64,000 nt of DNA from Anaerolineae bacterium. Lineage in GTDB: Bacteria; Chloroflexota; Anaerolineae; 4572-78; J111. Shown here in pieces: positions 17,764 to 26,992 of this stretch (position 1 is its first letter; the number at the start of each line of letters is the position of its first letter). The translations under genes and the position numbers were made by a program. The notes under the pieces were generated by a model, which searched no databases, was not told the origin of the DNA, and worked only from the letters and a program-made list of their open reading frames with translations. The stretch is taken from NCBI GenBank assembly GCA_023151115.1, contig JAKLJP010000032.1, positions 1 through 64,000 on the forward strand, read 5' to 3'.

Positions 17764-18465
17764 ATGACCCAAAATTCAGACAATGGCTCCAAGAAATCCC
17801 GGAAACCCACTGCGCCTACCACCGTTTTGTTTATTCGCCATGGTGAAAATGCCTGGACCGAGAGCCATAAATTGGCCGGACGGACGCCGGGAGTTTCCTT
17901 AAATGAGTACGGCCAGCAGCAAGCCGAGGCCTTGGGCAAACGGCTGGCCGAGGTCAAACTGCATGCCATCTATGCCAGTCCGTTAGAACGCACAATGGAA
18001 ACGGCCCAGGCCATTGCCCAACACCACCCTCACCTGGAGGTAAGAGCCTATCCCGGCCTGTTGGAAGTGGATTATGGGGAGTGGACCGGCGAAGCTATCA
18101 AAAAATTAGTCAAAACCAAAGCCTGGCCCATTATCCAGGCTTACCCAACCGGGGCCAGTTTTCCAGGTGGGGAAACTATGTTTGAGATGCAGGCCCGCTG
18201 CATCAGAGAAATCAACCGGCTGGTTACATGCCATCCTGAGGAAATGATTGCCATCGTGGGTCACGCCGATCTGATTAAAGCGGCCGTGGCCCATTATCTG
18301 GGCGTCCATTTTGATTTGTTTCAACGTCTAGTCATCAGCACGGCTTCGATCACCACTATCAGTTTCAGCCCTATGGGGCCGCGGGTGCTGGCGGTTAATG
18401 ACACCAGTCATAACCCTCCCCGGCCCCAGTCGAACAAGAAGGCCAATAAACAAAAAGGAAACTAA
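17764..18465 (+). CDS. Histidine phosphatase, MSMEG_4193-type phosphomutase-like
   Basis: 233 aa of the phosphoglycerate-mutase-like superfamily. The catalytic LFIRHGENAW lies near the N-terminus, SPLERTMETAQAI and the acid-containing LLEVDYGEWTG are in the middle, and the second catalytic His is in IVGHADLIKAAVAHYLG. With the next two genes it reproduces a triplet known mostly from Actinobacteria (putative phosphomutase, DUF3090, SCO1664 family), which supports the subfamily call. The substrate is unknown. The ATG at 17764 has AGGAAAT upstream and lies just after a strong promoter. The Lys-rich tail looks disordered. Confidence 0.85.
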   Translation: MTQNSDNGSKKSRKPTAPTTVLFIRHGENAWTESHKLAGRTPGVSLNEYGQQQAEALGKRLAEVKLHAIYASPLERTMETAQAIAQHHPHLEVRAYPGLLEVDYGEWTGEAIKKLVKTKAWPIIQAYPTGASFPGGETMFEMQARCIREINRLVTCHPEEMIAIVGHADLIKAAVAHYLGVHFDLFQRLVISTASITTISFSPMGPRVLAVNDTSHNPPRPQSNKKANKQKGN

Positions 18466-18472
18466 TAAAATT

Positions 18473-19006
18473 ATGGCAGGTGAACTTGTGGATTTTAATC
18501 CGGTTTCACGTATTACCATTGGCAGCGTTGGCCCGCCCGGACAGCGTGTGTTTTTGTTACAGGCTAACCAGGGCACGGCCATGATTACCTTGAAGTTGGA
18601 AAAAGAACAGGCCATGGTTTTAGCTTCAAGTGTCATTGAACTGCTGGAAGAATTGGACGAAAAATATCCTCGCCCCCAATCTAAATTTGATAAACCGCTT
18701 AGCGCCGATTTGATGCTGCGTGAACCGATGGAACCAACCTTTGCCATCGGCCAGATTGGGCTGGGGTATGATCAGGAACACGATTTGGTGGTTCTGGTGG
18801 TCCAGGAAATTGAGTTTGAAGGCCTGGAAAAGCCGGCTACTGCCCGCTTTTGGGCTACTCGCGCCCAAATTCAAGCCCTCAGCGATCACACCCTGGAGAT
18901 AGCCAGCAAGGGACGGCCCATTTGTCCCCTGTGCGACTCACCCATGGACCCAGAAGGTCACTTTTGCCCCCGGAGTAATGGACACGAAAAACCGTTATGG
19001 TCCTGA
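18473..19006 (+). CDS. DUF3090-family protein with C-terminal zinc-ribbon motif
   Basis: 177 aa. Function unknown. The family is recognised from VDFNPVSRITIGSVGPPGQRVF at the N-terminus, the ITLKLEKEQAMVLASSVIELL helix, and a C-terminal CPLCDSPMDPEGHFCPRSNGH with four Cys/His pairs that could bind zinc. The ATG at 18473 has AAAGGAA upstream; the gene starts 8 nt after the phosphomutase stop and overlaps the kinase-like gene by 10 nt, so all three are one operon. In Actinobacteria the same three genes travel together, implying one process. Confidence 0.88.
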   Translation: MAGELVDFNPVSRITIGSVGPPGQRVFLLQANQGTAMITLKLEKEQAMVLASSVIELLEELDEKYPRPQSKFDKPLSADLMLREPMEPTFAIGQIGLGYDQEHDLVVLVVQEIEFEGLEKPATARFWATRAQIQALSDHTLEIASKGRPICPLCDSPMDPEGHFCPRSNGHEKPLWS

Positions 19007-19821
19007 AGCACGCGCTTGAACCAGATGAAGTTCTGGCCCAAATAAGAACAGTTCGTTTATTAAATAAGGCCGGTTCATCCTTCTATGGCTCGCCGCAGGA
19101 GGATGAACAAATCTCGATTGCCTTGCTCAATGGCCTGATGGAACTGCAAGGTTTGATGCCGTGGAGTTCCAACTATACCTTTTTGGTAAGTTTGGGCCAA
19201 CTGGCCGATCAGACCAAGCTGCTGGCCATTTACAAGCCCTGCCAGGGAGAACGCCCCCTGTGGGACTTTCCCGATGGGACCTTGTGCCGGCGTGAATTTG
19301 CCAGCTATCTGGTGAGTCAAGCATTGGGTTGGCCCAGTATTCCACCGACGGTGTTGCGCGATGGACCTCACGGCCCCGGCTCGGTGCAGCTTTTTATTGA
19401 TGCCGAATACGAAGCTCACTACTTCAACATGCGTGACGACTCCGGTTTTACCGATGAGTTCCGGCGGGTCGCTTTATTTGATTTTATCGTTAATAATGCC
19501 GACCGCAAAGGCGGGCACTGCCTTAAAGCCAAGGATGGCCGGCTGTGGGTCATTGACCACGGACTGACGTTCCACACCGATTTTAAGCTGCGGACGGTCA
19601 TCTGGGAATTTTGCGAGGAAGCCATTCCTGCGACTCTATTGAAAGATTTGCAAAGGCTGCAAAGCCAGATGGAAACGTCGTCAGAATTTTGCCAAATCCT
19701 GTCCTGTTTGATCAGCACCCGCGAAATTCAGGCCTTGAAAAAGCGGCTTGATCGGCTGATTGCCGCCGGCCGCCTGCCAGAACTGCACCCAGGGCGAAAC
19801 ATTCCCTACCCGCCGGTTTAG
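18997..19821 (+). CDS. SCO1664-family protein with PI3K/HipA-like kinase fold
   Basis: 274 aa. The middle shows a lipid-kinase/HipA-like catalytic layout: the YKPCQGERPLWDFPDGTL phosphate-loop side, FDFIVNNADRKGGHCL (about 162-178, the catalytic Asp and Asn) and WVIDHGLTF (the DFG-like metal-binding Asp). The family resembles phosphatidylinositol 3/4-kinase-related proteins but its substrate is unknown. The start at 18997 overlaps the DUF3090 gene by 10 nt with no separate ribosome site, indicating translational coupling. A clear terminator follows. Confidence 0.83.
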   Translation: MVLKHALEPDEVLAQIRTVRLLNKAGSSFYGSPQEDEQISIALLNGLMELQGLMPWSSNYTFLVSLGQLADQTKLLAIYKPCQGERPLWDFPDGTLCRREFASYLVSQALGWPSIPPTVLRDGPHGPGSVQLFIDAEYEAHYFNMRDDSGFTDEFRRVALFDFIVNNADRKGGHCLKAKDGRLWVIDHGLTFHTDFKLRTVIWEFCEEAIPATLLKDLQRLQSQMETSSEFCQILSCLISTREIQALKKRLDRLIAAGRLPELHPGRNIPYPPV

Positions 19822-19837
19822 GATTAACAACTTCGTA

Positions 19838-19868
19838 AGAGTCCAGCGACGATGCTGGACTCTTTTTA
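19838..19868 (+). terminator. Terminator of the phosphomutase-DUF3090-kinase operon
   Basis: AGAGTCCAGC (19838-19847), 6-nt loop, GCTGGACTCT (19854-19863), then TTTTATTTA. It is 17 nt after the last stop. Confidence 0.88.
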
Positions 19869-19875
19869 TTTAAGC

Positions 19876-19925
19876 CGAAAATCACCCTTCGATACGGGCT
19901 AACGCCCTACTCAGGATGATTTTCG
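19876..19925. repeat. CCTTCGATACG...CTACTCAGGATG hairpin repeat, copy 1
   Basis: Arms CGAAAATCA (19876-19884) and TGATTTTCG (19917-19925) enclose the core CCTTCGATACGG and CCTACTCAGGATG. The same core recurs at 40229-40275 with different outer arms. Confidence 0.65.
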
Positions 19926-19932
19926 AGCTAAT

Positions 19933-21384
19933 TTAAGGAATGGGGATAGCAATAGTAATTCCCAGGGCTTGCAACGGCTCGATCAGCACCGCCGGAAACA
20001 GGCCCAACAGGACGGTGGCCGCCGAGAGCAGCACAATCAGCAGCAACAGCAGGGGAGGTTCCTGGACGGTAAAAACAACGGTAGGTCTGGCTGACCCTTT
20101 GTTGGATCGGGTCAGCCGGCGTGGCAATAAGGTGGACCTGAACCCGCGCAGGTACCCCAGGGCCACCCCCAACCCGGCCAGAGCCAGCAACACAGACCAA
20201 CCCGGCCCTACCGCCGCCATCGAGCGCAAAAGCTGCCAGTGGGTGGCAAAACCGGCCGTAAAGGGGGTCCCGGCCAGAGTCAAGCCGCCCAAAGTCAGGC
20301 CGGCAGTGGCGATTGGCATTTGTTGGGCCATCTCTCGCAGTTCAGCAAAACCATCACTTCCGGCGCGGAGGCGAATGGCCGAGGTGCTGGCGGCAATCAA
20401 GGTCAAGGCCAGCGCCCGCCCGATTAAACTAACCAGAATGGTGATAACGCCGGTCTCCCCACCCAGGCCCAATAAGGTCAGGGTACAACCCAGGTCAAAC
20501 AGCGCGGCATAGCCCATGAGTTCGCTAAAACCGCGCTGCACACTGGCCGTAATCCCCCCCATCAACGCCGTTGCCACTCCACCCATAATCAGGGCTTGCA
20601 CCGCTTGCGGCGATTCGACCAGCCAGGGGAAATCGGCCAGCAGATGGATTAGAGTTGAAAAAGCAATAATGGGAAAAGCGATCAGTACAAAGGCGGCGGT
20701 GGCCGGCGCAGACTCGCCGGAGGTAGTGGTCAGCCAACTATGAAAAGGCACAACCGCCAACCAGAGGGCAAATCCAAAGCCCACCAGCAATGTGGTTTGT
20801 TCTAAATTACCACTCGTTTGCAACCCGCCGCTCAACTGATAAAAGTCAATACGCCAGGCCGCCAGCAAAAACAAGGGCGTCGCCAGCGACATCAGCACCA
20901 AAAAGCGCAGGGCAGCGCGGGTAGAGTCAACTCGCCCCCCTTGAATCACAAAAACCGTTAAAATAACCGCCACTTCAATGAGAATAGCGATAATCCCCAG
21001 ATGGCGCGACAGGCTGGCCGCCCCCAAAAGCCCCAAAATAGCCAACCCGGCCGGATAAAAGGTGCGATTGTCACGCCAACTGGTGCTGGCCGCCGTCCGG
21101 CTTTCGCGTTTGGGCCGCGTCTGGGGGAGCAGGGCCGGTATTAAAAAAAGCAGGGCGGTAGCGGCAAACAACAACAACAAAGTTACTTGCGAAAAACGGT
21201 CCAACTCGATGCTGCGACCTAAAAAATTTAAGATGATGCCGGTCGGCAGCCAGGTAACGAACCAGGCTAAAAGGAGAGCTACTCCTGCGGCCATAATCGC
21301 GCCCAGCCCCAGCCGCCGCAGCACATAAACAATAGGGACAGCCCCAATGGGTAAAGCGATGAGCCAGAAGGCTTGAGGGATCAA
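19933..21384 (-). CDS. Complex-I-like proton-translocating membrane subunit (NuoN/MrpD type)
   Basis: 483 aa with about 14 membrane segments. The Proton_antipo_M core shows LAVVPFHSWLTTTSGESAPATAAFVLI, comparable to the PFHxWLPDAHxxAPTPVSA motif of NuoL/M/N, and FSELMGYAALFDLGCTLTLLGLG, comparable to the KRVLAYSSVSQLGY region. In both places the usual lysine is replaced (by Leu and Arg). The TTG at 21384 is chosen because GGAGGAGG precedes it and it overlaps the upstream stop (TTGA). It is the last gene of a three-gene set; no NADH-binding or hydrogenase subunits are nearby. Confidence 0.78.
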   Translation of the reverse strand: MIPQAFWLIALPIGAVPIVYVLRRLGLGAIMAAGVALLLAWFVTWLPTGIILNFLGRSIELDRFSQVTLLLLFAATALLFLIPALLPQTRPKRESRTAASTSWRDNRTFYPAGLAILGLLGAASLSRHLGIIAILIEVAVILTVFVIQGGRVDSTRAALRFLVLMSLATPLFLLAAWRIDFYQLSGGLQTSGNLEQTTLLVGFGFALWLAVVPFHSWLTTTSGESAPATAAFVLIAFPIIAFSTLIHLLADFPWLVESPQAVQALIMGGVATALMGGITASVQRGFSELMGYAALFDLGCTLTLLGLGGETGVITILVSLIGRALALTLIAASTSAIRLRAGSDGFAELREMAQQMPIATAGLTLGGLTLAGTPFTAGFATHWQLLRSMAAVGPGWSVLLALAGLGVALGYLRGFRSTLLPRRLTRSNKGSARPTVVFTVQEPPLLLLLIVLLSAATVLLGLFPAVLIEPLQALGITIAIPIP

Positions 21385-22103
21385 AATTCCTCCTCCAACC
21401 CGGCCCCTTTGGCAATAATCAGGTAGCCAATTGCCAGGGCAATCAATAAATTGACGGCGCCCCACAGCCCGGTCATCAATAAACTCTTCTCGATGGTGGT
21501 GTAATACAAATCGAAGCCGGTCAAAGCGGTAAAGAGGCCATGCGCTACTCGCATGGGGTCTTCGGTCAGGATCAGGGTGACCAGGCCGGCTAAAACCAGC
21601 CAATAGACCGCCGTAGTCATATTCAGCGATAAATCCGGCAGCGCAAATGTATTACTCAAGGTGTTGGCAATGATGATCATCAGTAAGACCACCAAAACCC
21701 TGAACATGAACCCGGTAGCGGCCGGGCTGCGCCGGCGGTCTTGACCCTTTATCAGTGACATGAGAGAGAAATTAGGCCACCATTTAAAATTGATCCAGCC
21801 GGCGCCTTTATTCCGCTCTGCCGGGGAGGTAAAAAAGGCCAGCCGAGTGGAAACCTGTCGGGCCGACAAAAAAAGAATGGGGCAGATAAACGCGCCAATC
21901 ATGACCTTTAAAGCCGCCAGGTCGGGCCGGATAACACGAGATAAAATCAGGCCGGCCAGGATATACTGCATCAGCAAAGCCAGAATTAGCGTTCGCCAAT
22001 CCCGCGCCACCAGAATAACCCCGGCGGTGATAAATAGCCCCAGCAGGGCTGACTCTTGGGTTAAAAATTGTAATCGAGCTAAAATTTCCGGTAAGGTTGG
22101 CAT
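21381..22103 (-). CDS. Multi-span membrane protein of the complex-I-like set (HyfE/NuoK-like?)
   Basis: 240 aa with six to seven predicted membrane segments and a basic cytoplasmic loop (about 90-125). No motif allows a firm family call. Its position between two NuoL/M/N-like genes, its length and helix pattern recall HyfE (hydrogenase-4 component E) or NuoK-like subunits. The end overlaps the next gene by 4 nt, so the two are translationally coupled. A palindromic element sits 25-70 nt upstream of its start. Confidence 0.6.
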   Translation of the reverse strand: MPTLPEILARLQFLTQESALLGLFITAGVILVARDWRTLILALLMQYILAGLILSRVIRPDLAALKVMIGAFICPILFLSARQVSTRLAFFTSPAERNKGAGWINFKWWPNFSLMSLIKGQDRRRSPAATGFMFRVLVVLLMIIIANTLSNTFALPDLSLNMTTAVYWLVLAGLVTLILTEDPMRVAHGLFTALTGFDLYYTTIEKSLLMTGLWGAVNLLIALAIGYLIIAKGAGLEEEF

Positions 22104-22113
22104 TAAAAATAGG

Positions 22114-22184
22114 TGTTCGCTTTAGATTACTCTCGTTCCCAAACTGACGCGAAGCGTGGGAACGAGAGTAAGATGTTCGCTTTA
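22114..22184. repeat. CTCGTTCCCAAAC palindrome, copy 2, flanked by 11-bp direct repeats
   Basis: Perfect 15-bp arms TTACTCTCGTTCCCA (22127-22141) and TGGGAACGAGAGTAA (22157-22171). TGTTCGCTTTA occurs on both sides, at 22114-22124 and 22174-22184, like a target-site duplication. The right copy contains the stop codon of the upstream gene. Confidence 0.75.
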
Positions 22185-23804
22185 CGTTCCTAACAAAATA
22201 ATCAAAATACCGACTAGCGCGGTGAACAAGGCCCAGCCCATATAGTGGCGACCCTCAAGAATGACTCGTATCCGCAAGATAAAACGGCCCAGCCAGTTTA
22301 GCCAAGCGGCCCACCAGGGTAATAACCAGCCCAGGCGGGCAAAATCGGCCAGCAGGAAAGGAGCTATTTTTAGTCGGCTAGTCAAAGTTGGCCTGAAATA
22401 GCCCAGCCCAAATCCACCCAGAATTGTGACCACCAAAGCGCCTACAATGGCGGCTTCCTGTTGAAAATTGGCCGGGGGCAAGTTTGTCCGGGTCAGCGTC
22501 GCCAGAATCAAAGGGGCCAGGCCGGGGATCAAAAACGGGACCATGACCACAATACCCACCATTGAACGCCGCTCGCTCTGTTCGTCCCCTTGCCATAAGA
22601 GTAGCCAATAACGGACCAGCCCACTCAAGGCCAGGCTTTCGGACAAAATGACCAAAAACAGCAGCGGGATATTATCTCTCAGCAGCAAGGCGTGGTAAAG
22701 GGTCGTCCGGGCTAACCAGCCCAGCGAGAAAGGCAGCCCGATTAGAGTCAATGTGGCCGCAACAGCCGGCAGATAGGGCCAGGACCAGGCGCCTTCGGTG
22801 AGGCGGGGTCTACCCAGATGAGGTGTGATCCACAAAACGACGATGCTCAACATCAAGCCGACGCTGTAGGCTGTCGTCGCTCCCTGGTCCAGCGGCGCAA
22901 CCAGCACCAAAAACGCCATTCCAACCAGCAACAAGCGAGCCAGCAAATCCGGTTGCTCGTCCGACAGCCAGGCCAGCAGCCCATTGAGCAGCATAAACAG
23001 CCCGAACAACCAGGGCATCAGGCCGGTCTGCGGTTGAACCAGCACCCGCATTGCCAGGTAGACGCCAATGACCAGCGACAGCGCCAGATAAGCCAGCGTC
23101 CCATAATCCTGCCAGCGACCATGCACGTTGGTTTCGATAAAAGGATACAACCCCAGCCGTAGCCACAAGGCCAAGCCCAACCACAGCGCCCCTGGCCCGG
23201 CGCCCGGCGTTGGCCCCAGGCTGGCCAACATCAGCCCGGCGATAGTAAATAAGCCCAGAAAGATGCGGGCAATACTCAGCTCGCGGTGGCCGCGCTGAAG
23301 CCAGTAAAACATGGTCAGTACATCGAAGCCCAGGACGGCATACACCAGGGTCAGGCCGTTGGCCGAGACAAACAGAAAACACGCCCCCGCGCCCAGGACC
23401 AACCAGATTGCCAGGTCGCTGACATTTTCTTCTCGCTTAGGAGGCGCGGGGAGGATCAAGGGAGTAGCCAGCGTGACTGCCAGCAAAATCAAGATGGTCA
23501 GCAGCAAAAAGGGCAGACTCAGCGCGTCGGCGCGAATGGTCAAAGCGGCGACCGTATCGGCGCTGGAGAAGTTCCAGCCGGAGAGCAGTTCCAATCCCTC
23601 GCCGGCCGCATCCGCTCCAAAGGTGAGGCGCACCCCCGCCAAAGCTACGGCGGCCAGACCAACCACCACCGGCGCACTCCAATGGCGCAATTCCGATTGC
23701 GCCCGCCAGCGCGAGGCCAATTGCAAGGCAACCAACGGCAAAATGAAAGCGCCCAACAGCAAAACCGCCGCCGGCGCTAAGGGAGAAAATAAAGCCCCGA
23801 ACAT
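22182..23804 (-). CDS. Divergent complex-I-like antiporter subunit
   Basis: 540 aa with about 14 membrane segments, related to NuoL/M/N and MrpA/D-type subunits by overall pattern and by its partner genes. Where the family has PFHxWLPxA, this protein reads LYPFIETNVHGRWQDYG, so the motif is largely lost. The ATG at 23804 starts MFGALFSPLAPAAVLLLGAF at the first membrane segment. No ribosome site is visible and the promoter ends only about 10 nt upstream, so the mRNA may be nearly leaderless. Whether it still moves protons is doubtful; it could be structural. Confidence 0.7.
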   Translation of the reverse strand: MFGALFSPLAPAAVLLLGAFILPLVALQLASRWRAQSELRHWSAPVVVGLAAVALAGVRLTFGADAAGEGLELLSGWNFSSADTVAALTIRADALSLPFLLLTILILLAVTLATPLILPAPPKREENVSDLAIWLVLGAGACFLFVSANGLTLVYAVLGFDVLTMFYWLQRGHRELSIARIFLGLFTIAGLMLASLGPTPGAGPGALWLGLALWLRLGLYPFIETNVHGRWQDYGTLAYLALSLVIGVYLAMRVLVQPQTGLMPWLFGLFMLLNGLLAWLSDEQPDLLARLLLVGMAFLVLVAPLDQGATTAYSVGLMLSIVVLWITPHLGRPRLTEGAWSWPYLPAVAATLTLIGLPFSLGWLARTTLYHALLLRDNIPLLFLVILSESLALSGLVRYWLLLWQGDEQSERRSMVGIVVMVPFLIPGLAPLILATLTRTNLPPANFQQEAAIVGALVVTILGGFGLGYFRPTLTSRLKIAPFLLADFARLGWLLPWWAAWLNWLGRFILRIRVILEGRHYMGWALFTALVGILIILLGT

Positions 23805-23814
23805 GAGGGTTTGA

Positions 23815-23843
23815 ATTGTAGCACAAGGCAAAGAAAAGACCAA
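23815..23843 (-). promoter_or_regulatory. Promoter of the complex-I-like gene set
   Basis: Reading leftward: TTGGTC (23843-23838), 17-nt spacer, TACAAT (23820-23815), about 10 nt before the ATG at 23804. Confidence 0.6.
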
Positions 23844-23920
23844 AATACTCGGTCTTCCATCTTGCGTGTTGCATTTGGGGTTAAGATATGACGGTCCGCC
23901 ATCAGCGGTCTAAAAAAAGA

Positions 23921-23950
23921 GCGCCCCTGGTTGAGAGAGACCAGGGGCGC
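23921..23950 (-). terminator. Terminator at the end of the division cluster
   Basis: GCGCCCCTGGT (23921-23931), 8-nt loop, ACCAGGGGCGC (23940-23950). Read leftward it is followed by seven Ts. It would stop transcription from ftsZ. Confidence 0.85.
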
Positions 23951-24023
23951 AGTGGGGATGCGGTGTGTGGTTTTTGCCTGCCACACTCAGGCCATAGGAG
24001 GGTACTGGATATCAAAAGGATAA

Positions 24024-24088
24024 GATGACGCGAGGAGGCGAGGAGGCGTTTATCGTATCTTCGCCTCCCCGCCTCACCTTTCATCGCG

Positions 24089-24091
<3 letters not shown>
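24024..24091. repeat. Repeat-built hairpin at the ftsZ 3' end
   Basis: GATGACGCGA with GAGGCGAG units on the left and CGCCTC units with TCGCGTCA on the right. The ftsZ stop (24089-24091) lies in the right arm. Confidence 0.6.
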
Positions 24092-25252
<1,161 letters not shown>

Positions 25253-25270
25253 GATGTTTCCTCCTATGAT

Positions 25271-25397
25271 ACGGTAGACAGTAGACGGTAGACAGGGATA
25301 GAAGATAGAGGATAGAGGATAGAGGATGGAAGATAGTAAATACTTTTTTGCTATGTACCATCTGCTACCTGCTATTCGCTATCTGCTGCCTGCTACC
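25271..25397. repeat. Heptamer tract between ftsA and ftsZ
   Basis: GGTAGAC/AGTAGAC units, then ATAGAGG units repeated four times, then after a spacer CTGCTAC/CTGCTAT-type units in the opposite sense. It fills the ftsA-ftsZ gap. Confidence 0.65.
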
Positions 25398-26619
25398 CCG
25401 GTAAAAACACTTTCAGCCATCCCGGCATTTTCAATGAACTCCCACTGGGTTGATGATTAACCTGCTGCGGCAAATCGTGTTTGATGCCCCACTCAAGCAG
25501 GCCCACGCTGGTGGTAAAGGCCGGGCTTTGCAGCGAGTCGACCAGGCCGCGCAAATTCTGCGGCTGGCCGATACGGGCGGGTAAACCCATAATATCACGG
25601 GCCAAATCGCGCAAGCCGGCCAGGTCAGCCACACCTCCGCAAAGCACCAGTCCCGCCGGCAACAGCCCATCGTAGCCGCTGCGCTTGATCTCTTTCAAGA
25701 CCATCTCCAAAATTTCCTCGGCGCGGGCTTCGATAATTTCCGACAAAAACTGGCGCGAGATACCCTGCTGGCCATCCTCTCCAAACATATTCACCCTGAC
25801 CGTTTCTTCGGGCATAATGGTGTGGGACAGGGCGTGGCCGTATTTGATTTTTAACTCTTCCGCCGTACTGAAGGGGGTGCGTAACCCCACCGCAATATCG
25901 TTGGTCACTTGTTCGCCGCCGGTGGGCAAAACCACCGTATGCCAGATGCTGCCCTCGATGAAGATGGCAATGTCGGTGGTGCCGCCGCCAATATCCACCA
26001 GCACCACCCCCATCTCCCGCTCGATGTCGGTCAGGGCGGCCTCACCGGAGGCTAACGGTTCCAGCACCAGCGCGTCAATTTGAATCCCGGCATTTTGGAC
26101 ACACTTGATCAGGTTACGGATGGAGGAGGTTGAGCCGGTGACAATGTGCGCTTCGACTTCCAGGCGGTAGGCTTGCATGCCCAGCGGGTCGCGCACCCCG
26201 TCGTCGCCATCTACGGTAAAACCGCGCGGGATAATGTGCAGAATTTCGCGGTTGTGGGGGATGTCAATGGCGCGGGCCTGCTCCAGCGCCCGTTCGACAT
26301 CTACCGGGCGGATCCCCCGCTCGCCCCGGCTGATGGCGACCACCCCCCGGCTGTTGATAGAGCTAATATGCGCCCCGGCCAAACCCACATAGGCGCTGGC
26401 AATGCCATAGCCCGAAGTCCGCTCGGCCCGCTGAACCGACTCGGTGATGGCCGCCGTCACTTCACCTACATTGACCACCACCCCTTTGCGAATGCCCTTC
26501 GAGGGGACAACGCCCACCCCAACAATGCGCATGGCATTTTCCGGGGGCGGTCCCACTTCGGCGACGAGGGTGCAAATTTTGGTAGTGCCTATATCTAAGG
26601 CCACAACTGTCCGGTCCAC
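25393..26619 (-). CDS. ftsA: Cell division protein FtsA
   Basis: 408 aa of the actin/Hsp70 ATPase fold that tethers FtsZ to the membrane. VVALDIGTTKICTLVAEV (phosphate 1) opens the protein, the SHS2/1C insert follows around 85-160, VVLVDIGGGTTDIAIF (phosphate 2) is near 205, and LVLCGGVADLAGL is the adenosine motif near 335. The C-terminus PGWLKVFLPG is an amphipathic helix suited to membrane binding. It starts with GTG at 26619 behind GAGGAGGC. The next gene is ftsZ. Confidence 0.96.
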   Translation of the reverse strand: MDRTVVALDIGTTKICTLVAEVGPPPENAMRIVGVGVVPSKGIRKGVVVNVGEVTAAITESVQRAERTSGYGIASAYVGLAGAHISSINSRGVVAISRGERGIRPVDVERALEQARAIDIPHNREILHIIPRGFTVDGDDGVRDPLGMQAYRLEVEAHIVTGSTSSIRNLIKCVQNAGIQIDALVLEPLASGEAALTDIEREMGVVLVDIGGGTTDIAIFIEGSIWHTVVLPTGGEQVTNDIAVGLRTPFSTAEELKIKYGHALSHTIMPEETVRVNMFGEDGQQGISRQFLSEIIEARAEEILEMVLKEIKRSGYDGLLPAGLVLCGGVADLAGLRDLARDIMGLPARIGQPQNLRGLVDSLQSPAFTTSVGLLEWGIKHDLPQQVNHQPSGSSLKMPGWLKVFLPG

Positions 26620-26774
26620 CCTAAGCCTCCTCGCCGCTGGCGGTTAAGAAAGGATGAAGGCTGAAGGAGGAAAGATGAAAAATAGGTTTTATTTTTCGCC
26701 TTCGCTCTCCCGCTTTCCACCTTTCTTTAAAATGTGGCCGAATCAACCAATAAAGCCGGTAAGATGCAAAAATT

Positions 26775-26803
26775 AGTTTACCACAATATGTAGTATTTTG
26801 CAA
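26775..26803 (-). promoter_or_regulatory. Possible internal promoter for ftsA-ftsZ
   Basis: Reading leftward: TTGCAA (26803-26798), 17-nt spacer, TAAACT (26780-26775). It lies in an AT-rich stretch 155 nt before ftsA. Confidence 0.4.
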
Positions 26804-26850
26804 TAGGTTTGACCACAACATCTTGTGTTTTTCCTTAAAATTTCTCTCAT

Positions 26851-26954
26851 TTCTCTCGTTCCCAAACTAACGCGAAGCCTGGGAACGAGAGAATAAGAGC
26901 ACGGTTCATTTTCTCTCGTTCCTCTCGTGCCCAAACTGAGTTTGGGCACGAGAG
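26851..26954. repeat. Two CTCGTTCCCAAAC-family palindromes in tandem
   Basis: Copy 3: TTCTCTCGTTCCCA (26851-26864) with TGGGAACGAGAGAA (26880-26893). Copy 4: CTCTCGTGCCCAAA (26922-26935) with TTTGGGCACGAGAG (26941-26954), which carries a compensatory T-to-G/A-to-C change in both arms. Confidence 0.75.
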
Positions 26955-26955
26955 A

Positions 26956-26992
26956 CTTCTTATTTCTAATTTCTTATTTCTAATTTCTTATC
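26956..26992. repeat. TTTCTTA/TTTCTAA heptamer tract at the ftsQ 3' end
   Basis: Five alternating 7-nt units. The ftsQ stop (26966-26968) and its last residues are encoded by it. Confidence 0.7.

Larger units (their letters stand above)
26620..26965. other. 346-nt gap between ftsQ and ftsA
   Basis: No gene is seen. It holds GAAGGCT/GAAGGAGG-type short repeats next to ftsA (about 26645-26740), a possible promoter (26775-26803), and two CTCGTTCCCAAAC-family palindromes (26851-26954). Confidence 0.6.

Noticed and set aside
25271..25397. Heptamer tract considered as a CRISPR array
   Set aside because: Units are only 7 nt with no unique spacers of 30-40 nt, and no cas gene is present.
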